Shown: positions 6,653 through 14,551 of the stretch, one piece after another | Position numbering within the stretch: position 1 is the first letter of the stretch | Layout of the letters: every line of letters begins with the position of its first letter | Source: a virus | Length of the DNA stretch: 64,000 bases | Strand: one strand, 5' to 3' | IMG/VR virus record: IMGVR_UViG_3300042485_001870 | Location: 1-64,000 of that record | Translations under genes and position numbers: made by a program | Notes under the pieces: generated by a model | The model's input: only the letters and a program-made list of their open reading frames with translations | Told to the model about the DNA's origin: nothing | Databases searched by the model: none

Positions 6653-6817
6653 ATGAAAAATAACTACGAATTAAAGCAAACAATGTTATTGTCCATAGAA
6701 AATGAAACTTTAAGAGAGCGTGTAAAAGAATTAAAATTGGAGATAAAAAAGCTACAAGATGAAAAAAGAGAAAGAATGGTATCGGGCGAAGGGGATAATG
6801 CAGTTATTCAAGAATGA
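6653..6817 (+). CDS. Very small coiled-coil protein
   Basis: 54 residues. Residues 12-40 form a strong coiled coil with leucines at heptad spacing (LLSIENETLRERVKELKL). ATG 6653 lies one base after the previous stop. It overlaps the following gene by 59 bases in another frame, and both look real because each continues the pattern of closely packed starts. Probably a small dimeric protein, function unknown. Confidence 0.4.
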   Translation: MKNNYELKQTMLLSIENETLRERVKELKLEIKKLQDEKRERMVSGEGDNAVIQE

Positions 6818-6953
6818 TAAATTAATAAGGGAATACCGATATAATGATAGTTATAATAGAAGGAGAATTTATAAAATATGGATGGTTGAAATAAAACCTA
6901 ATGGAATAGATTGTTATGAACTAATTATTAAACCCGAAACGCCTCTTTTTTAA
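6759..6953 (+). CDS. Small basic hypothetical protein, last early gene
   Basis: 64 residues, basic, Tyr- and Arg-rich in the middle (IREYRYNDSYNRRRIYKIW). Its last codons form half of the hairpin terminator at 6937-6963. It is the last + strand gene before the lysis block on the other strand. No family recognised. Confidence 0.5.
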   Translation: MKKEKEWYRAKGIMQLFKNDKLIREYRYNDSYNRRRIYKIWMVEIKPNGIDCYELIIKPETPLF

Positions 6954-6963
6954 GGGGCGTTTT
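6937..6963. terminator. Hairpin terminator between convergent genes
   Basis: AAACGCCTC (6937-6945) pairs over nine positions with GGGGCGTTT (6954-6962), loop TTTTTTAA. It overlaps the last codons of the + strand gene and lies directly before the end of the - strand acetyltransferase gene, so it probably stops transcripts from both sides. Confidence 0.7.
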
Positions 6964-7384
6964 ACTTTAATTCCTTTTGAAAGTAAAGCATTTCTCTGCC
7001 GCCATAAGCATATTCGGGAGAGTAAAATTTAAAACCTTGTGATATTAGACTATTTACGCTTGGGTAATTATCAATACTTGTATAGGTTATAGCCATATGA
7101 CAATCATAGGCTGACTTGACTCTTAACTTAATCATTTTCTTTTGTAAACCTTGTCCTCTGTAATCCTTATGAACCCACGCCCTTACAAATATGCAAAGAC
7201 CTTCAGTAAAACCGCATCCACAATAAGCTATTATTTTGTTTCCAGAAACTATAACCCACCAATCCCTATTTAATTTAAACTCATCATTGCATCCACTAAA
7301 TACCTTATAATCCAATTCTATTACTTGCTCGTAAAGATTTAGGTTTAGCACTTTGCCCCTACTGAATACCTTTATGGTTTTCAT
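6962..7384 (-). CDS. GNAT-family N-acetyltransferase
   Basis: 140 residues, the usual size of a single GNAT domain. The acetyl-CoA pyrophosphate loop is visible as RGQG (residues 76-79) after the strand AWVHKDY, and the helix that follows (LQKKMIKLRVK) fits motif A. The substrate cannot be told from sequence; phage GNATs can modify proteins, small molecules or DNA bases. It is the last gene of the lysis operon, two bases after the phosphoesterase gene, and ends at the shared terminator. Confidence 0.8.
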   Translation of the reverse strand: MKTIKVFSRGKVLNLNLYEQVIELDYKVFSGCNDEFKLNRDWWVIVSGNKIIAYCGCGFTEGLCIFVRAWVHKDYRGQGLQKKMIKLRVKSAYDCHMAITYTSIDNYPSVNSLISQGFKFYSPEYAYGGREMLYFQKELK

Positions 7385-7386
7385 GG

Positions 7387-8379
7387 TTATACAATTTTAC
7401 CTTTGAATATTCTTTTATTGTTAAATTCAAAGTCCTCCCCGTTCGGGTCAAGGTCTACCTCTGCAAACCCATGATTCCACTTATTTAAAGGCATATAGGC
7501 GGGGTGTAATTCGGAAAGGCAACCCAATGACCAAGTAGTTACCATCTTGCCCGTAAGGGTAGGTTCTGTGTGTTCGCTCGTTTGGTGATTATGTCCTTGA
7601 AAGGTGCTAACCTTTGCTTTTAAAAATAACCCTCTTGCAGGGTTTACGGGGGCTGATATTCCACCTACATATTCATGACCATGAATCCCCCACAGATTAT
7701 TTAATTTCATAGGTCTTTTGTCCCCTATTATTTCTATACCTCTGGCTCTTGCCTTAATGATATTCTCAAATTCAAATTCCTCAATACCTACCAATTCACC
7801 GGCTTTCTCGTAAAGAAAATGCTCGTATCTCTCCTCGTGGTTACCTATCTTAAAATATATCTTACACTTTAACTCCTTTTCAAACACATCAAATAATGCT
7901 TTGAATGTATCTAATTCTAACTTAAAATTTCTTTTCTTTGGGTCTTTAATAAATCTGCTTAAACGATGGCAGTCAATAGTATCGCCATTCAATAGTAACG
8001 CATCGGGTTTTGTTTTCTTTGCGTATTGTATGGCAGCCGTAATTGCATCTATGCTATGGTAAGGGACATGTATATCAGATAATATTAAAATCTTTTTATG
8101 CCCTTTAAATACAAATGGTTCAAATGCAGTTTCATCTGATGATGGCAAATTATAAGGATTTCTAGGTCGTTCTCCTTCTTTTATAAATTCGGGGGTAGCA
8201 AATTTTCTTTCAACACCACCCTTTTTCCCCTCAATATATCTCAAAGAAGTCCTTGCACTTTCCTCATTTGCAAATGCTAAATTATTTTCAGCATACATTA
8301 TCCTAGCTAATTTTTTAGTAGGAAAGTCGGGGTATTTTCTTCTATATTCTCTTGATATTTTTGCGTTGCCATTTTGCAT
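7387..8379 (-). CDS. Calcineurin-like metallophosphoesterase
   Basis: 330 residues. The dimetal phosphoesterase motifs appear in order: D102-x-H104 (SDIH), G132-D133 (NGDT), GNHE at 179-182, then GHE(Y) and GHNH near 235 and 263. The first 90 residues are basic and helical, with a KLARIMYAE-like segment, and may be a small helix-turn-helix. Phage enzymes of this type act as phosphatases or nucleases. The target is unknown. It sits between the endolysin and the acetyltransferase in a tightly packed operon, an odd place for a DNA-repair enzyme. Confidence 0.82.
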   Translation of the reverse strand: MQNGNAKISREYRRKYPDFPTKKLARIMYAENNLAFANEESARTSLRYIEGKKGGVERKFATPEFIKEGERPRNPYNLPSSDETAFEPFVFKGHKKILILSDIHVPYHSIDAITAAIQYAKKTKPDALLLNGDTIDCHRLSRFIKDPKKRNFKLELDTFKALFDVFEKELKCKIYFKIGNHEERYEHFLYEKAGELVGIEEFEFENIIKARARGIEIIGDKRPMKLNNLWGIHGHEYVGGISAPVNPARGLFLKAKVSTFQGHNHQTSEHTEPTLTGKMVTTWSLGCLSELHPAYMPLNKWNHGFAEVDLDPNGEDFEFNNKRIFKGKIV

Positions 8380-8383
8380 AAAG

Positions 8384-8854
8384 CTATTTGTATGTTTGGT
8401 AGTGAGGTTTCCCGTTTACTCTTGTAGCTTTTAAAATTTGCTTTCTTTGCTTACCGGTACTCTCATACGAAACATGAACCCAATCGGGATTCTCATTAGT
8501 ACCAAACTCCCATATCAATTGGTCAAATTCTAAATTATCTTTGATATAATTAAATACCATTGTGTTGGTAACGCCATTTGCACTGCCATCCATATCTATG
8601 TCAACTGCTTCACCTGTGCTATGCTGTGATGTGGGTGATGCGCCCGGCGTACAAGCATTAAGTTCTTTGCTTCTGTATCCAGAACTAATATGAATAGGAC
8701 AACGGAAATGATTCCTTACTTTTTCAAATACATTTTCTGCTAACAATTTAAAGTTAGCTATGTGTTCTTCTGTTGGCATATTTGAAATGCCATGACGCTT
8801 TGCAGTTTCGCTACGGATTACTTCTGATAAGTCTAGGTGTTCGCTGATTTTCAT
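8384..8854 (-). CDS. M15 peptidase endolysin
   Basis: 156 residues, a single peptidase M15 (D-Ala-D-Ala carboxypeptidase / VanY-like) domain. The zinc ligands are visible as H78 and D85 in QHSTGEAVDID and H127 in WVHVSY; SSGYRS near 57-62 is also typical. The enzyme cuts the peptide side chains of peptidoglycan to release progeny. There is no signal peptide, so export would need a holin, and a two-helix holin candidate starts just upstream at 9082. Confidence 0.88.
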   Translation of the reverse strand: MKISEHLDLSEVIRSETAKRHGISNMPTEEHIANFKLLAENVFEKVRNHFRCPIHISSGYRSKELNACTPGASPTSQHSTGEAVDIDMDGSANGVTNTMVFNYIKDNLEFDQLIWEFGTNENPDWVHVSYESTGKQRKQILKATRVNGKPHYQTYK

Positions 8855-8857
8855 ATA

Positions 8858-9082
8858 TTATGATTTTGGTTCTTCTTTTTTAAATATCTTTTCTGCTGTA
8901 GTTAATCCAAGACATCCAAAAGCCAAACTTGCTACCGCCCAAACCAATGATTCACTAGGTGCTTTTTCTAATGGGCTAAATGAATTGTGGTACATTGTAA
9001 TGCATAACGCTACAACGCACAAAAGACCGCAAAGTCTTTTCATACTTAATCTATCATTATCTTCTGTAAAAAATTGCTTCAT
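8858..9082 (-). CDS. Holin-like two-helix membrane protein
   Basis: 74 residues with two hydrophobic helices (about 16-32 and 46-64), a charged N-terminus and a lysine-rich tail (KIFKKEEPKS). Size, topology and position three bases before the M15 endolysin fit a class II holin. A second candidate lies at 10688-10873, so which one forms the lethal hole is unclear. It could instead be an antiholin. Confidence 0.55.
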   Translation of the reverse strand: MKQFFTEDNDRLSMKRLCGLLCVVALCITMYHNSFSPLEKAPSESLVWAVASLAFGCLGLTTAEKIFKKEEPKS

Positions 9083-9088
9083 TGTCTA

Positions 9089-9502
9089 TTAATTTTTTAA
9101 ATTGCTTATTGTAGTAAATTGAAATAAGATTATTGCTATAAGGATGATTTTTTGCGCGAATTCGAGCTTTTCTTCGGCTTCGTAACTTCTGGCTTTGGGG
9201 CGGAGTCTAAAGAGGTCAACACTTGTTTGATATTTCCCTTGCCAAATATTGATTGAATCTTGCTTACGATGAATTGCTTTATATATGCTATCATATTTTT
9301 TATTTTTAATTGTTATTGTATTATTTAATAATTGTATTGAATCGTTATAACTTTTATATAATTTATTAATTGTATCTGCTTGTGTAATGGATAGTATTAC
9401 AACCGAATCCCCTCTAAAAACTCTTTTTTGGGGATATTGGCAGTAACTTGATTGGGATACCCATATCAGTACTAACACTATCAAGCTTACCCTTAACTTC
9501 AT
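9089..9502 (-). CDS. Exported coiled-coil membrane protein, spanin candidate
   Basis: 137 residues. It has an N-terminal signal sequence (hydrophobic 6-20), a long polar helical middle (about 40-115) and a C-terminal hydrophobic helix (about 118-134). It overlaps the lipoprotein gene upstream by 89 bases in a different frame, as spanin pairs often do. With that lipoprotein it could bridge the inner and outer membranes at lysis. The topology (C-terminal anchor) is reversed compared with the classic Rz protein. Confidence 0.45.
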   Translation of the reverse strand: MKLRVSLIVLVLIWVSQSSYCQYPQKRVFRGDSVVILSITQADTINKLYKSYNDSIQLLNNTITIKNKKYDSIYKAIHRKQDSINIWQGKYQTSVDLFRLRPKARSYEAEEKLEFAQKIILIAIILFQFTTISNLKN

Positions 9503-9740
9503 TTAATTGTATTTTTAAATCTTTGTTTTCTTTTTTTAATGTTACTATTTTCGTTATCGTTTCTTTTACTATTTTGGTTTGGCTTTCGCTTGCTTTCTTT
9601 TGAACCTCACTGCTAGCTTGCGTATTAGCTTCTACCTTATTTAATAAACTTTTAAACTCTGCATCTTCTTTAATATTATCATTCTCTTTTTGCCCTATTG
9701 CTTGACAACCAAATAAGAATATTAATAAAATAAACCTCAT
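9414..9740 (-). CDS. Lipoprotein with coiled coil, spanin candidate
   Basis: 108 residues. The first 12 residues form a lipoprotein signal with lipobox LFGC (Cys12). Residues 20-95 form a long charged coiled coil (repeated Lys/Glu heptads), and the end is Pro/Ser-rich. An outer-membrane lipoprotein with a coiled coil in a lysis cassette fits a spanin subunit. Its 3' end overlaps the next gene out of frame, and its ATG shares bases (ATGA) with the stop of the gene at 9737. Confidence 0.5.
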   Translation of the reverse strand: MRFILLIFLFGCQAIGQKENDNIKEDAEFKSLLNKVEANTQASSEVQKKASESQTKIVKETITKIVTLKKENKDLKIQLNEVKGKLDSVSTDMGIPIKLLPISPKKSF

Positions 9741-9850
9741 CTTTTTTTACGCTTTATTTCGTCATAAACATATATTGCCATATATACCCATAATACTCCT
9801 ACTAATAATAATTGCATATGGAATAAATAATCTTCTAAAACATTTTTCAT
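9737..9850 (-). CDS. Very small single-pass membrane protein
   Basis: 37 residues: a short N-terminus, one hydrophobic helix (about 12-29) and a basic tail (EIKRKKR). Both ends overlap neighbours by four bases (ATGA), which is strong evidence that it is translated as part of the operon. Small proteins of this kind in lysis cassettes can be holin regulators. Function unproven. Confidence 0.55.
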   Translation of the reverse strand: MKNVLEDYLFHMQLLLVGVLWVYMAIYVYDEIKRKKR

Positions 9851-10149
9851 TTGATGGATTTAATTGCACCCAACTCTTGCAATGTTTTTAATTGTGTTGT
9901 TGAAACTGCTTTTGCTGAATCACTCCTTCTCAAAGCCTCTTGCACTAAATCCAACCTACCTTCTATCTTTTCAATTCTAAAGTCTTGTGATTTAGCTTGG
10001 TCTTTAAATGTTGTTTTTACATCAACATAAAGATAACCAATAGCTATAAGCACTATAAACAAAGTTCCCACTACGGGATTTTTTGCAAAATCTTTGAAAC
10101 TTATTGGCAATGGATTAGCTCCTATGTTTACCTTCTTACTTGTTGCCAT
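9847..10149 (-). CDS. Membrane-anchored coiled-coil protein of the lysis block
   Basis: 100 residues with one transmembrane helix (about 25-45) and a C-terminal coiled coil (about 50-95, FRIEKIEGRLDLVQEALRR). This is the layout of an inner-membrane spanin (Rz-like) or of the hemolysin XhlA-like holin helpers. It overlaps the next gene by four bases. Which role applies cannot be decided from the sequence. Confidence 0.5.
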   Translation of the reverse strand: MATSKKVNIGANPLPISFKDFAKNPVVGTLFIVLIAIGYLYVDVKTTFKDQAKSQDFRIEKIEGRLDLVQEALRRSDSAKAVSTTQLKTLQELGAIKSIK

Positions 10150-10701
10150 TTAGAATAACTTTTTATATAAGCCTACGCTTATGTGGTTAGTGGTATAATT
10201 AAATGTATAACCTTCTTTTTGCTTCTTATAAATAATTCCTACTCCAACTCCCAATCTTTCATCAAACCTTCTGTAATCGCCTATTAATCCCAAGAATAAT
10301 TCATTTTTAGGCTTGTGGTAAATGTCGTTCTTTATTGTAATTGTTTTTTGTACAAAATGTCCGCCATAACCTCTGCCTAATATTTTGTTTTGACTGATGG
10401 TGTCGCTTACATAAACATATTGAGCTGAATCTATTTTTAGCGTATCGTAATACGCATATGTACGGCTATAATCGGATATAATTTTGATTGTATCGTGAAT
10501 TTCATCTACTTGATAGATTGTGTCTAAAACGACAAAAGGGATGTCTTTCCCTTTCTTATATTTGTATATTGTAGTATCCTTTACTAAAGTGTCTATCTTC
10601 GTTATTACACGAGTATTTTCTATAGGTTTAGGATTAGATAAAATAAAAAACCCTAAAACTAATACTAATAAAACTATTAAAATGTTTTTAGCGGTTGCCA
10701 T
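10150..10701 (-). CDS. Membrane-anchored protein with outer-membrane-like tail
   Basis: 183 residues. An N-terminal hydrophobic anchor (about 6-22) is followed by a region of repeated short strands with Asp-Thr-Ile/Leu motifs (KIDTLVKDTT, EIHDTIKI), and a C-terminal third rich in alternating aromatic strands (LFLGLIGDYRRF, HISVGLYKKLF). Similar proteins recur in Bacteroidetes phage lysis regions (my recollection, possibly the DUF6808 group). It could span the periplasm. It overlaps the upstream gene by 14 bases. Confidence 0.5.
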   Translation of the reverse strand: MATAKNILIVLLVLVLGFFILSNPKPIENTRVITKIDTLVKDTTIYKYKKGKDIPFVVLDTIYQVDEIHDTIKIISDYSRTYAYYDTLKIDSAQYVYVSDTISQNKILGRGYGGHFVQKTITIKNDIYHKPKNELFLGLIGDYRRFDERLGVGVGIIYKKQKEGYTFNYTTNHISVGLYKKLF

Positions 10702-10873
10702 CTTTTTTAAGGTGTTTGGTTTTCCAATAATAATATCTCATTGCAAACAAACCTGAAGCGATAGCAACTAATCCAGCTGTTAAGCTTACAAATGGCTGAA
10801 TAGAACTAATAGTAACGACTGCCGATAGTATACTTATAGATGCCGATGCGTCCGCTAAATTATGTTGTGTCAT
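10688..10873 (-). CDS. Holin-like small membrane protein, first lysis gene
   Basis: 61 residues with two closely spaced hydrophobic segments (about 8-24 and 28-48) and a basic tail (KTKHLKKDGNR). It is the first gene behind the promoter at 10887-10920. Position and topology fit a holin. Its small residues (Ala, Ser, Gly) suit helix packing in the membrane. The other candidate is at 8858-9082. Confidence 0.5.
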   Translation of the reverse strand: MTQHNLADASASISILSAVVTISSIQPFVSLTAGLVAIASGLFAMRYYYWKTKHLKKDGNR

Positions 10874-10886
10874 GTCAATTTTTTAC

Positions 10887-10920
10887 CAAATATAATTAAT
10901 ATTTTTATTTTACTAACAAA
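10887..10920 (-). promoter_or_regulatory. Promoter for the lysis operon
   Basis: Read on the - strand, TTTG (10917-10920), 22 nt, then TATATTTG (10887-10894), 13 bases before the start codon at 10873. The -7 box fits TAnnTTTG exactly; the spacer is slightly long. Confidence 0.45.
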
Positions 10921-10935
10921 TATATAAATCATTTA

Positions 10936-10966
10936 TTTATTAATTAAATTAATTATTCTAACTTTG
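10936..10966 (+). promoter_or_regulatory. Promoter for the glycosyltransferase operon
   Basis: TTTA (10936-10939), 19 nt, then TAACTTTG (10959-10966). It lies 13 bases before ATG 10980, so the transcript would have a very short leader. It is divergent from the lysis promoter. Confidence 0.5.
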
Positions 10967-10979
10967 CAAAAAACTATTT

Positions 10980-11591
10980 ATGAAATTAAACATCAACCGA
11001 ATTGATTTAATTAAGAAGATAACAATTGGATTTCCCGATGGTTATGGCGCTGAAATAGGTTCGTTTAAGGGTGAGTTTGCAAAAGAAATAGTTGAAAATT
11101 GGGGTGGCAATTTATTTATGGTAGATGTGTGGATGGGACTCGGGGATGAATATAAGGACGCAAGTAACCATAATATCCATACAAACGCCTATGCAGATGC
11201 AATGAAATCTATAGAAGGATATGAAAATAGAGCAGTAATGGTAAGAGGAAGCTCTGAAGTGGTATCCGAGATGTTTAGAAATGAATCGCTTAATTTTGTA
11301 TATATTGATGCCAACCATGCGTATGATTTTGTTATTCAAGATATTGAATTGTGGTATCCAAAGGTAAAAAAAGGGGGTTATTTACTTGGACATGATTACA
11401 TAGATATGGATTGGGATAAAGACCCTCATTTTGCAGATTGCTATGGCAAAAACAAGCACATATATTCATCTACAGGGTTTTATTTTGGTGTGTTTGGCGT
11501 CAATCCAGCAGTGGATGAATTTTGTAAAACCAACAACTATGAACTTACCCTAACAAATGAGTGGTTTGGAACATGGATGATTAAAAAATAA
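10980..11591 (+). CDS. SAM-dependent methyltransferase
   Basis: 203 residues, class I Rossmann methyltransferase of the Methyltransf_24 type often found in surface-glycan clusters. Motif I is GAEIGSFKGEFAKEI near 20-34, followed by MVDVW (end of strand 2), FVYIDANHAYDFVIQDIELW near 113 and GGYLLGHDYID near 135. It resembles the methyltransferase at 37328-37915 in motif order. First gene of a four-gene + strand operon, three bases from the next gene, so a sugar hydroxyl is the likely substrate. Confidence 0.8.
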   Translation: MKLNINRIDLIKKITIGFPDGYGAEIGSFKGEFAKEIVENWGGNLFMVDVWMGLGDEYKDASNHNIHTNAYADAMKSIEGYENRAVMVRGSSEVVSEMFRNESLNFVYIDANHAYDFVIQDIELWYPKVKKGGYLLGHDYIDMDWDKDPHFADCYGKNKHIYSSTGFYFGVFGVNPAVDEFCKTNNYELTLTNEWFGTWMIKK

Positions 11592-11594
11592 ATT

Positions 11595-12485
11595 ATGAAA
11601 TACCCCAAAGCGTATGTCTTATATGCCAATGAAAACTATATAGATATAGTTAATGCTTGTGCTAAATCAATTAAAACTTTCAGCAACCTTCCTGTTTTTG
11701 TCTATCTACTTAATTGTGATAAAACCGTTTTGGAAGCTGATAAAACCATTAATTGGGAGTGTGATATAGATGCAAATGAAAAAGAAGAAATGTACCTTAA
11801 GCAAAGTGATTTAAACTTCTATGTAAATAGGGCTAGTAAAAGAATTTATAGGCTAATAAAAGAACGACCACTTATTGTAAAGCATGCTCTAAAAATGGCT
11901 AATCTTGTGTGTTATGTGGATTGCGACTCCATAGCTACAAAGCATATAGATAGAGCCTTTAAATTATTTGATGAGCATAGCTTTTATCCATTTTTTTCTG
12001 AAGGTATTTATGATTTTTTAATGATGAATGGCAGGGGCGGGGCAACAGGGAATGACCTATCTACTACATTAGAACATCCAGCTTGTGAATTATTTAGTAT
12101 TAATCAAAACAATCGTAAAAAATACAGGACATCAAATATATTTGTTGCAGGGCAAAATTGTATTGAATTTTTAGACACTTGGTATTGGATGATGATACAT
12201 CCTAAAATACTTGCAGACCCTGAATTTTATGCCCCATTTCAGGATGAAACCATTGCAAACTGCCTGTTATTTAAGCATAATATTCAAAATGGACTTCCTT
12301 ATGTTTATACTAATGGTGGATTAGATAGGATAGATGAAGTGCTTAATATTGGATTTAATGGTTCAGCACAATACATAGCACAATGGTTTAAGATTCCCGC
12401 AAAAGAAGAAGATTTACTAGTTTTTCATGGAGAAAAAAGAACTGCTGAAATGAATAAAATGATAGAAAAATTAAAAACTACATGA
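11595..12485 (+). CDS. GT-A-type glycosyltransferase
   Basis: 296 residues. It starts with a strand-helix unit (KAYVLYANENYIDIVNACAKS) typical of GT-A nucleotide-sugar binding. YVDCDSIA near 110 contains the DxD-type metal motif (DCD). The family is not certain; it resembles GT8-like or unclassified phage/algal virus enzymes. It overlaps the next gene by four bases, so it probably acts in the same pathway as the fused glycosyltransferase. Confidence 0.7.
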   Translation: MKYPKAYVLYANENYIDIVNACAKSIKTFSNLPVFVYLLNCDKTVLEADKTINWECDIDANEKEEMYLKQSDLNFYVNRASKRIYRLIKERPLIVKHALKMANLVCYVDCDSIATKHIDRAFKLFDEHSFYPFFSEGIYDFLMMNGRGGATGNDLSTTLEHPACELFSINQNNRKKYRTSNIFVAGQNCIEFLDTWYWMMIHPKILADPEFYAPFQDETIANCLLFKHNIQNGLPYVYTNGGLDRIDEVLNIGFNGSAQYIAQWFKIPAKEEDLLVFHGEKRTAEMNKMIEKLKTT

Positions 12486-14551
12486 AGAAAATAAAATTAC
12501 TTTACTTAATGCCTCATTGCAGTACAGGAGGTATGCCCCAATTTGTTCTTAAACGTATTCAAACACTATTAGATTATACAGATGCATTTGAGGTATTTGT
12601 TATTGAATATCATGATTATGGGAAACATTTTCCTGTTCAACGAAATCAACTTATAGAACTTTTAGGTAATAATTTTATTAGCTTACAAGAAAATAAAATG
12701 CGTGTAATGGAAATTATTCGCACTGAAGAAATAGATATAGTTCATTTAGATGAGATGCCAGAATTAATGGATAATGATAGATTATTTAAAGATTTATATC
12801 GTAATGATAGAAAATGGTATATCGTTGAAACTTGTCATAATTCCTCATTCCGCCCTGATACAGATAAAAGATTTCATCCTGATTTATATTCTTTTTGTAC
12901 TCCTTGGCATGAGGATATTTTTGCAGGAATGGATTCTAAATTTGTAACTATACCCTACCCAATAGATAAAAAAGAAAGCTTATTAGCAATTAAAGAAAAT
13001 AAGCGCATATTCCAATCATCTCCAATTGTTCTTAATGTAGGGCTATGGACTTCTGGTAAGAATCAAGCTGAAGGAATTGAGATTGCTCGCAAATATCCTG
13101 ATATGACATTCTATTTTGTAGGTAACCAAGCTAGTAACTTTGAGGATTATTGGCGACCATTAATGAACGATTTACCGGATAATGTTAAGGTATGGGGGGA
13201 AAGAAAAGATATAGATACTTTTATGGAGATGGCTGATATATTTATGTTTAATTCTACTTTGGAGCTTAACCCATTGGTTTTGCGTGAGGCGATTGGACAT
13301 GGCTTACCAATTATAGCTAGAAATTTACCACAATATGCAGGGATGTATGATGAATATATTAATCCAATAGATACTGATTTAAACACTTTGAAATGTGATT
13401 ACATAGTACCTACTGATAATACCTCATTTACTTTTGGATTAAGACATGAAGAAGCCTATAAAAAGATATTAGAAAAGCCCATCCATCAACAAAAAGTAAA
13501 AGTTATTAACTACTATGTGGATAACCCATTTTTAGAAATTAAGGGTGTTTCTGATAGTGATTTTAAGGTAGCATTTTATGATGAAAAAGATGTATGCCAT
13601 TATGAAAATACCATTAAATCAAATAATTGGGTTAAAGTTAACAGGCAATATTACACGAAATGGACTGCCAAGGTTTGGCAAGATGGAGAACTAATTTATG
13701 AGGACACATTGGACTTGAATAACAAAAGAGTTTACATAGCCTTTGAAAGTAAAAGTTTAGGAGATACTATTGCTTGGATGCCCTATGTAGAAGAATTTAG
13801 AAAGAAACATAATTGTACGGTGATTTGCAGTACATTTTGGAATAGCTTGTTTGACTATCCAGAGATTGAATTTGTAGAACCATCGTTTGTAGTGCCAAAT
13901 ATTTATGCCCTTTATCGTATTGGTTATTTTGATAATTTAGATAAGCTACCATTAAAGCCTGTAACAATACCTCTTCAAAAGGTGGCTACAGCCATTTTAG
14001 GACTTGATTTCCAAGAAATGATACCAATACTAGCCTATAAGCCTAAAGTGGTTAAAATGGGCAAATATGTAACAATAGCGACCAATTCCACTTCAGGAAT
14101 GAAGTTTTGGACTAAAGAAGGTTGGCAAGAGCTTATTAATTGGTTAGTTTCTGATGGGTATGAGGTGTATAATGTTTCCCTTGAACCAAATCCATTTGAT
14201 AATTGCACACAAATAACCACTCCTTCCCTTGAATCTAAAATGGATTGGATTGCAGGAAGTGAATTTTTTATAGGATTATCTTCAGGTTTAGCTTGGGTTG
14301 CTTACGCTATGGGTAAGAGAGTGGTAATGATAGCTAATTTCAGTGAAGAGTTCAATGAGTTCTCTTGCATAAGGATTGTAAAAAAAGATGTTTGTCATGG
14401 TTGCTGGAACAATCCTAATTTTAAATTTGATGCTGGAAATTGGAACTATTGCCCGATTTATCAAGGTAGTGATAGACAATTTGAATGTCAAAATTCAATA
14501 ACAAGTGATATGGTTATAGAAAAAATAAAACTAATGAATGGAAAATTTTAA
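12482..14551 (+). CDS. GT4 glycosyltransferase fused to an autotransporter-type O-heptosyltransferase
   Basis: 689 residues, two enzymes in one chain. Residues 1-340 are a GT-B GT4-type domain (STGGMPQFVLKRI at the N-terminus; LNVGLWTSGKN near 184; E-rich loop NPLVLREAIGHGLPII near 265). From about 350 to the end the sequence follows the autotransporter strand-loop-strand O-heptosyltransferase family (TIGR04414; AAH, TibC): SLGDTIAWMPYVEEFRKKH near 420, a GLSSGLAWVAYAMG loop, and four cysteines (C638, C641, C657, C669) spaced like the iron finger of TibC. Relatives O-glycosylate Ser/Thr of autotransporter adhesins. The phage fibre is rich in Ser/Thr and adhesin-like repeats, making it a candidate substrate. 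Confidence 0.8.
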   Translation: MKKIKLLYLMPHCSTGGMPQFVLKRIQTLLDYTDAFEVFVIEYHDYGKHFPVQRNQLIELLGNNFISLQENKMRVMEIIRTEEIDIVHLDEMPELMDNDRLFKDLYRNDRKWYIVETCHNSSFRPDTDKRFHPDLYSFCTPWHEDIFAGMDSKFVTIPYPIDKKESLLAIKENKRIFQSSPIVLNVGLWTSGKNQAEGIEIARKYPDMTFYFVGNQASNFEDYWRPLMNDLPDNVKVWGERKDIDTFMEMADIFMFNSTLELNPLVLREAIGHGLPIIARNLPQYAGMYDEYINPIDTDLNTLKCDYIVPTDNTSFTFGLRHEEAYKKILEKPIHQQKVKVINYYVDNPFLEIKGVSDSDFKVAFYDEKDVCHYENTIKSNNWVKVNRQYYTKWTAKVWQDGELIYEDTLDLNNKRVYIAFESKSLGDTIAWMPYVEEFRKKHNCTVICSTFWNSLFDYPEIEFVEPSFVVPNIYALYRIGYFDNLDKLPLKPVTIPLQKVATAILGLDFQEMIPILAYKPKVVKMGKYVTIATNSTSGMKFWTKEGWQELINWLVSDGYEVYNVSLEPNPFDNCTQITTPSLESKMDWIAGSEFFIGLSSGLAWVAYAMGKRVVMIANFSEEFNEFSCIRIVKKDVCHGCWNNPNFKFDAGNWNYCPIYQGSDRQFECQNSITSDMVIEKIKLMNGKF

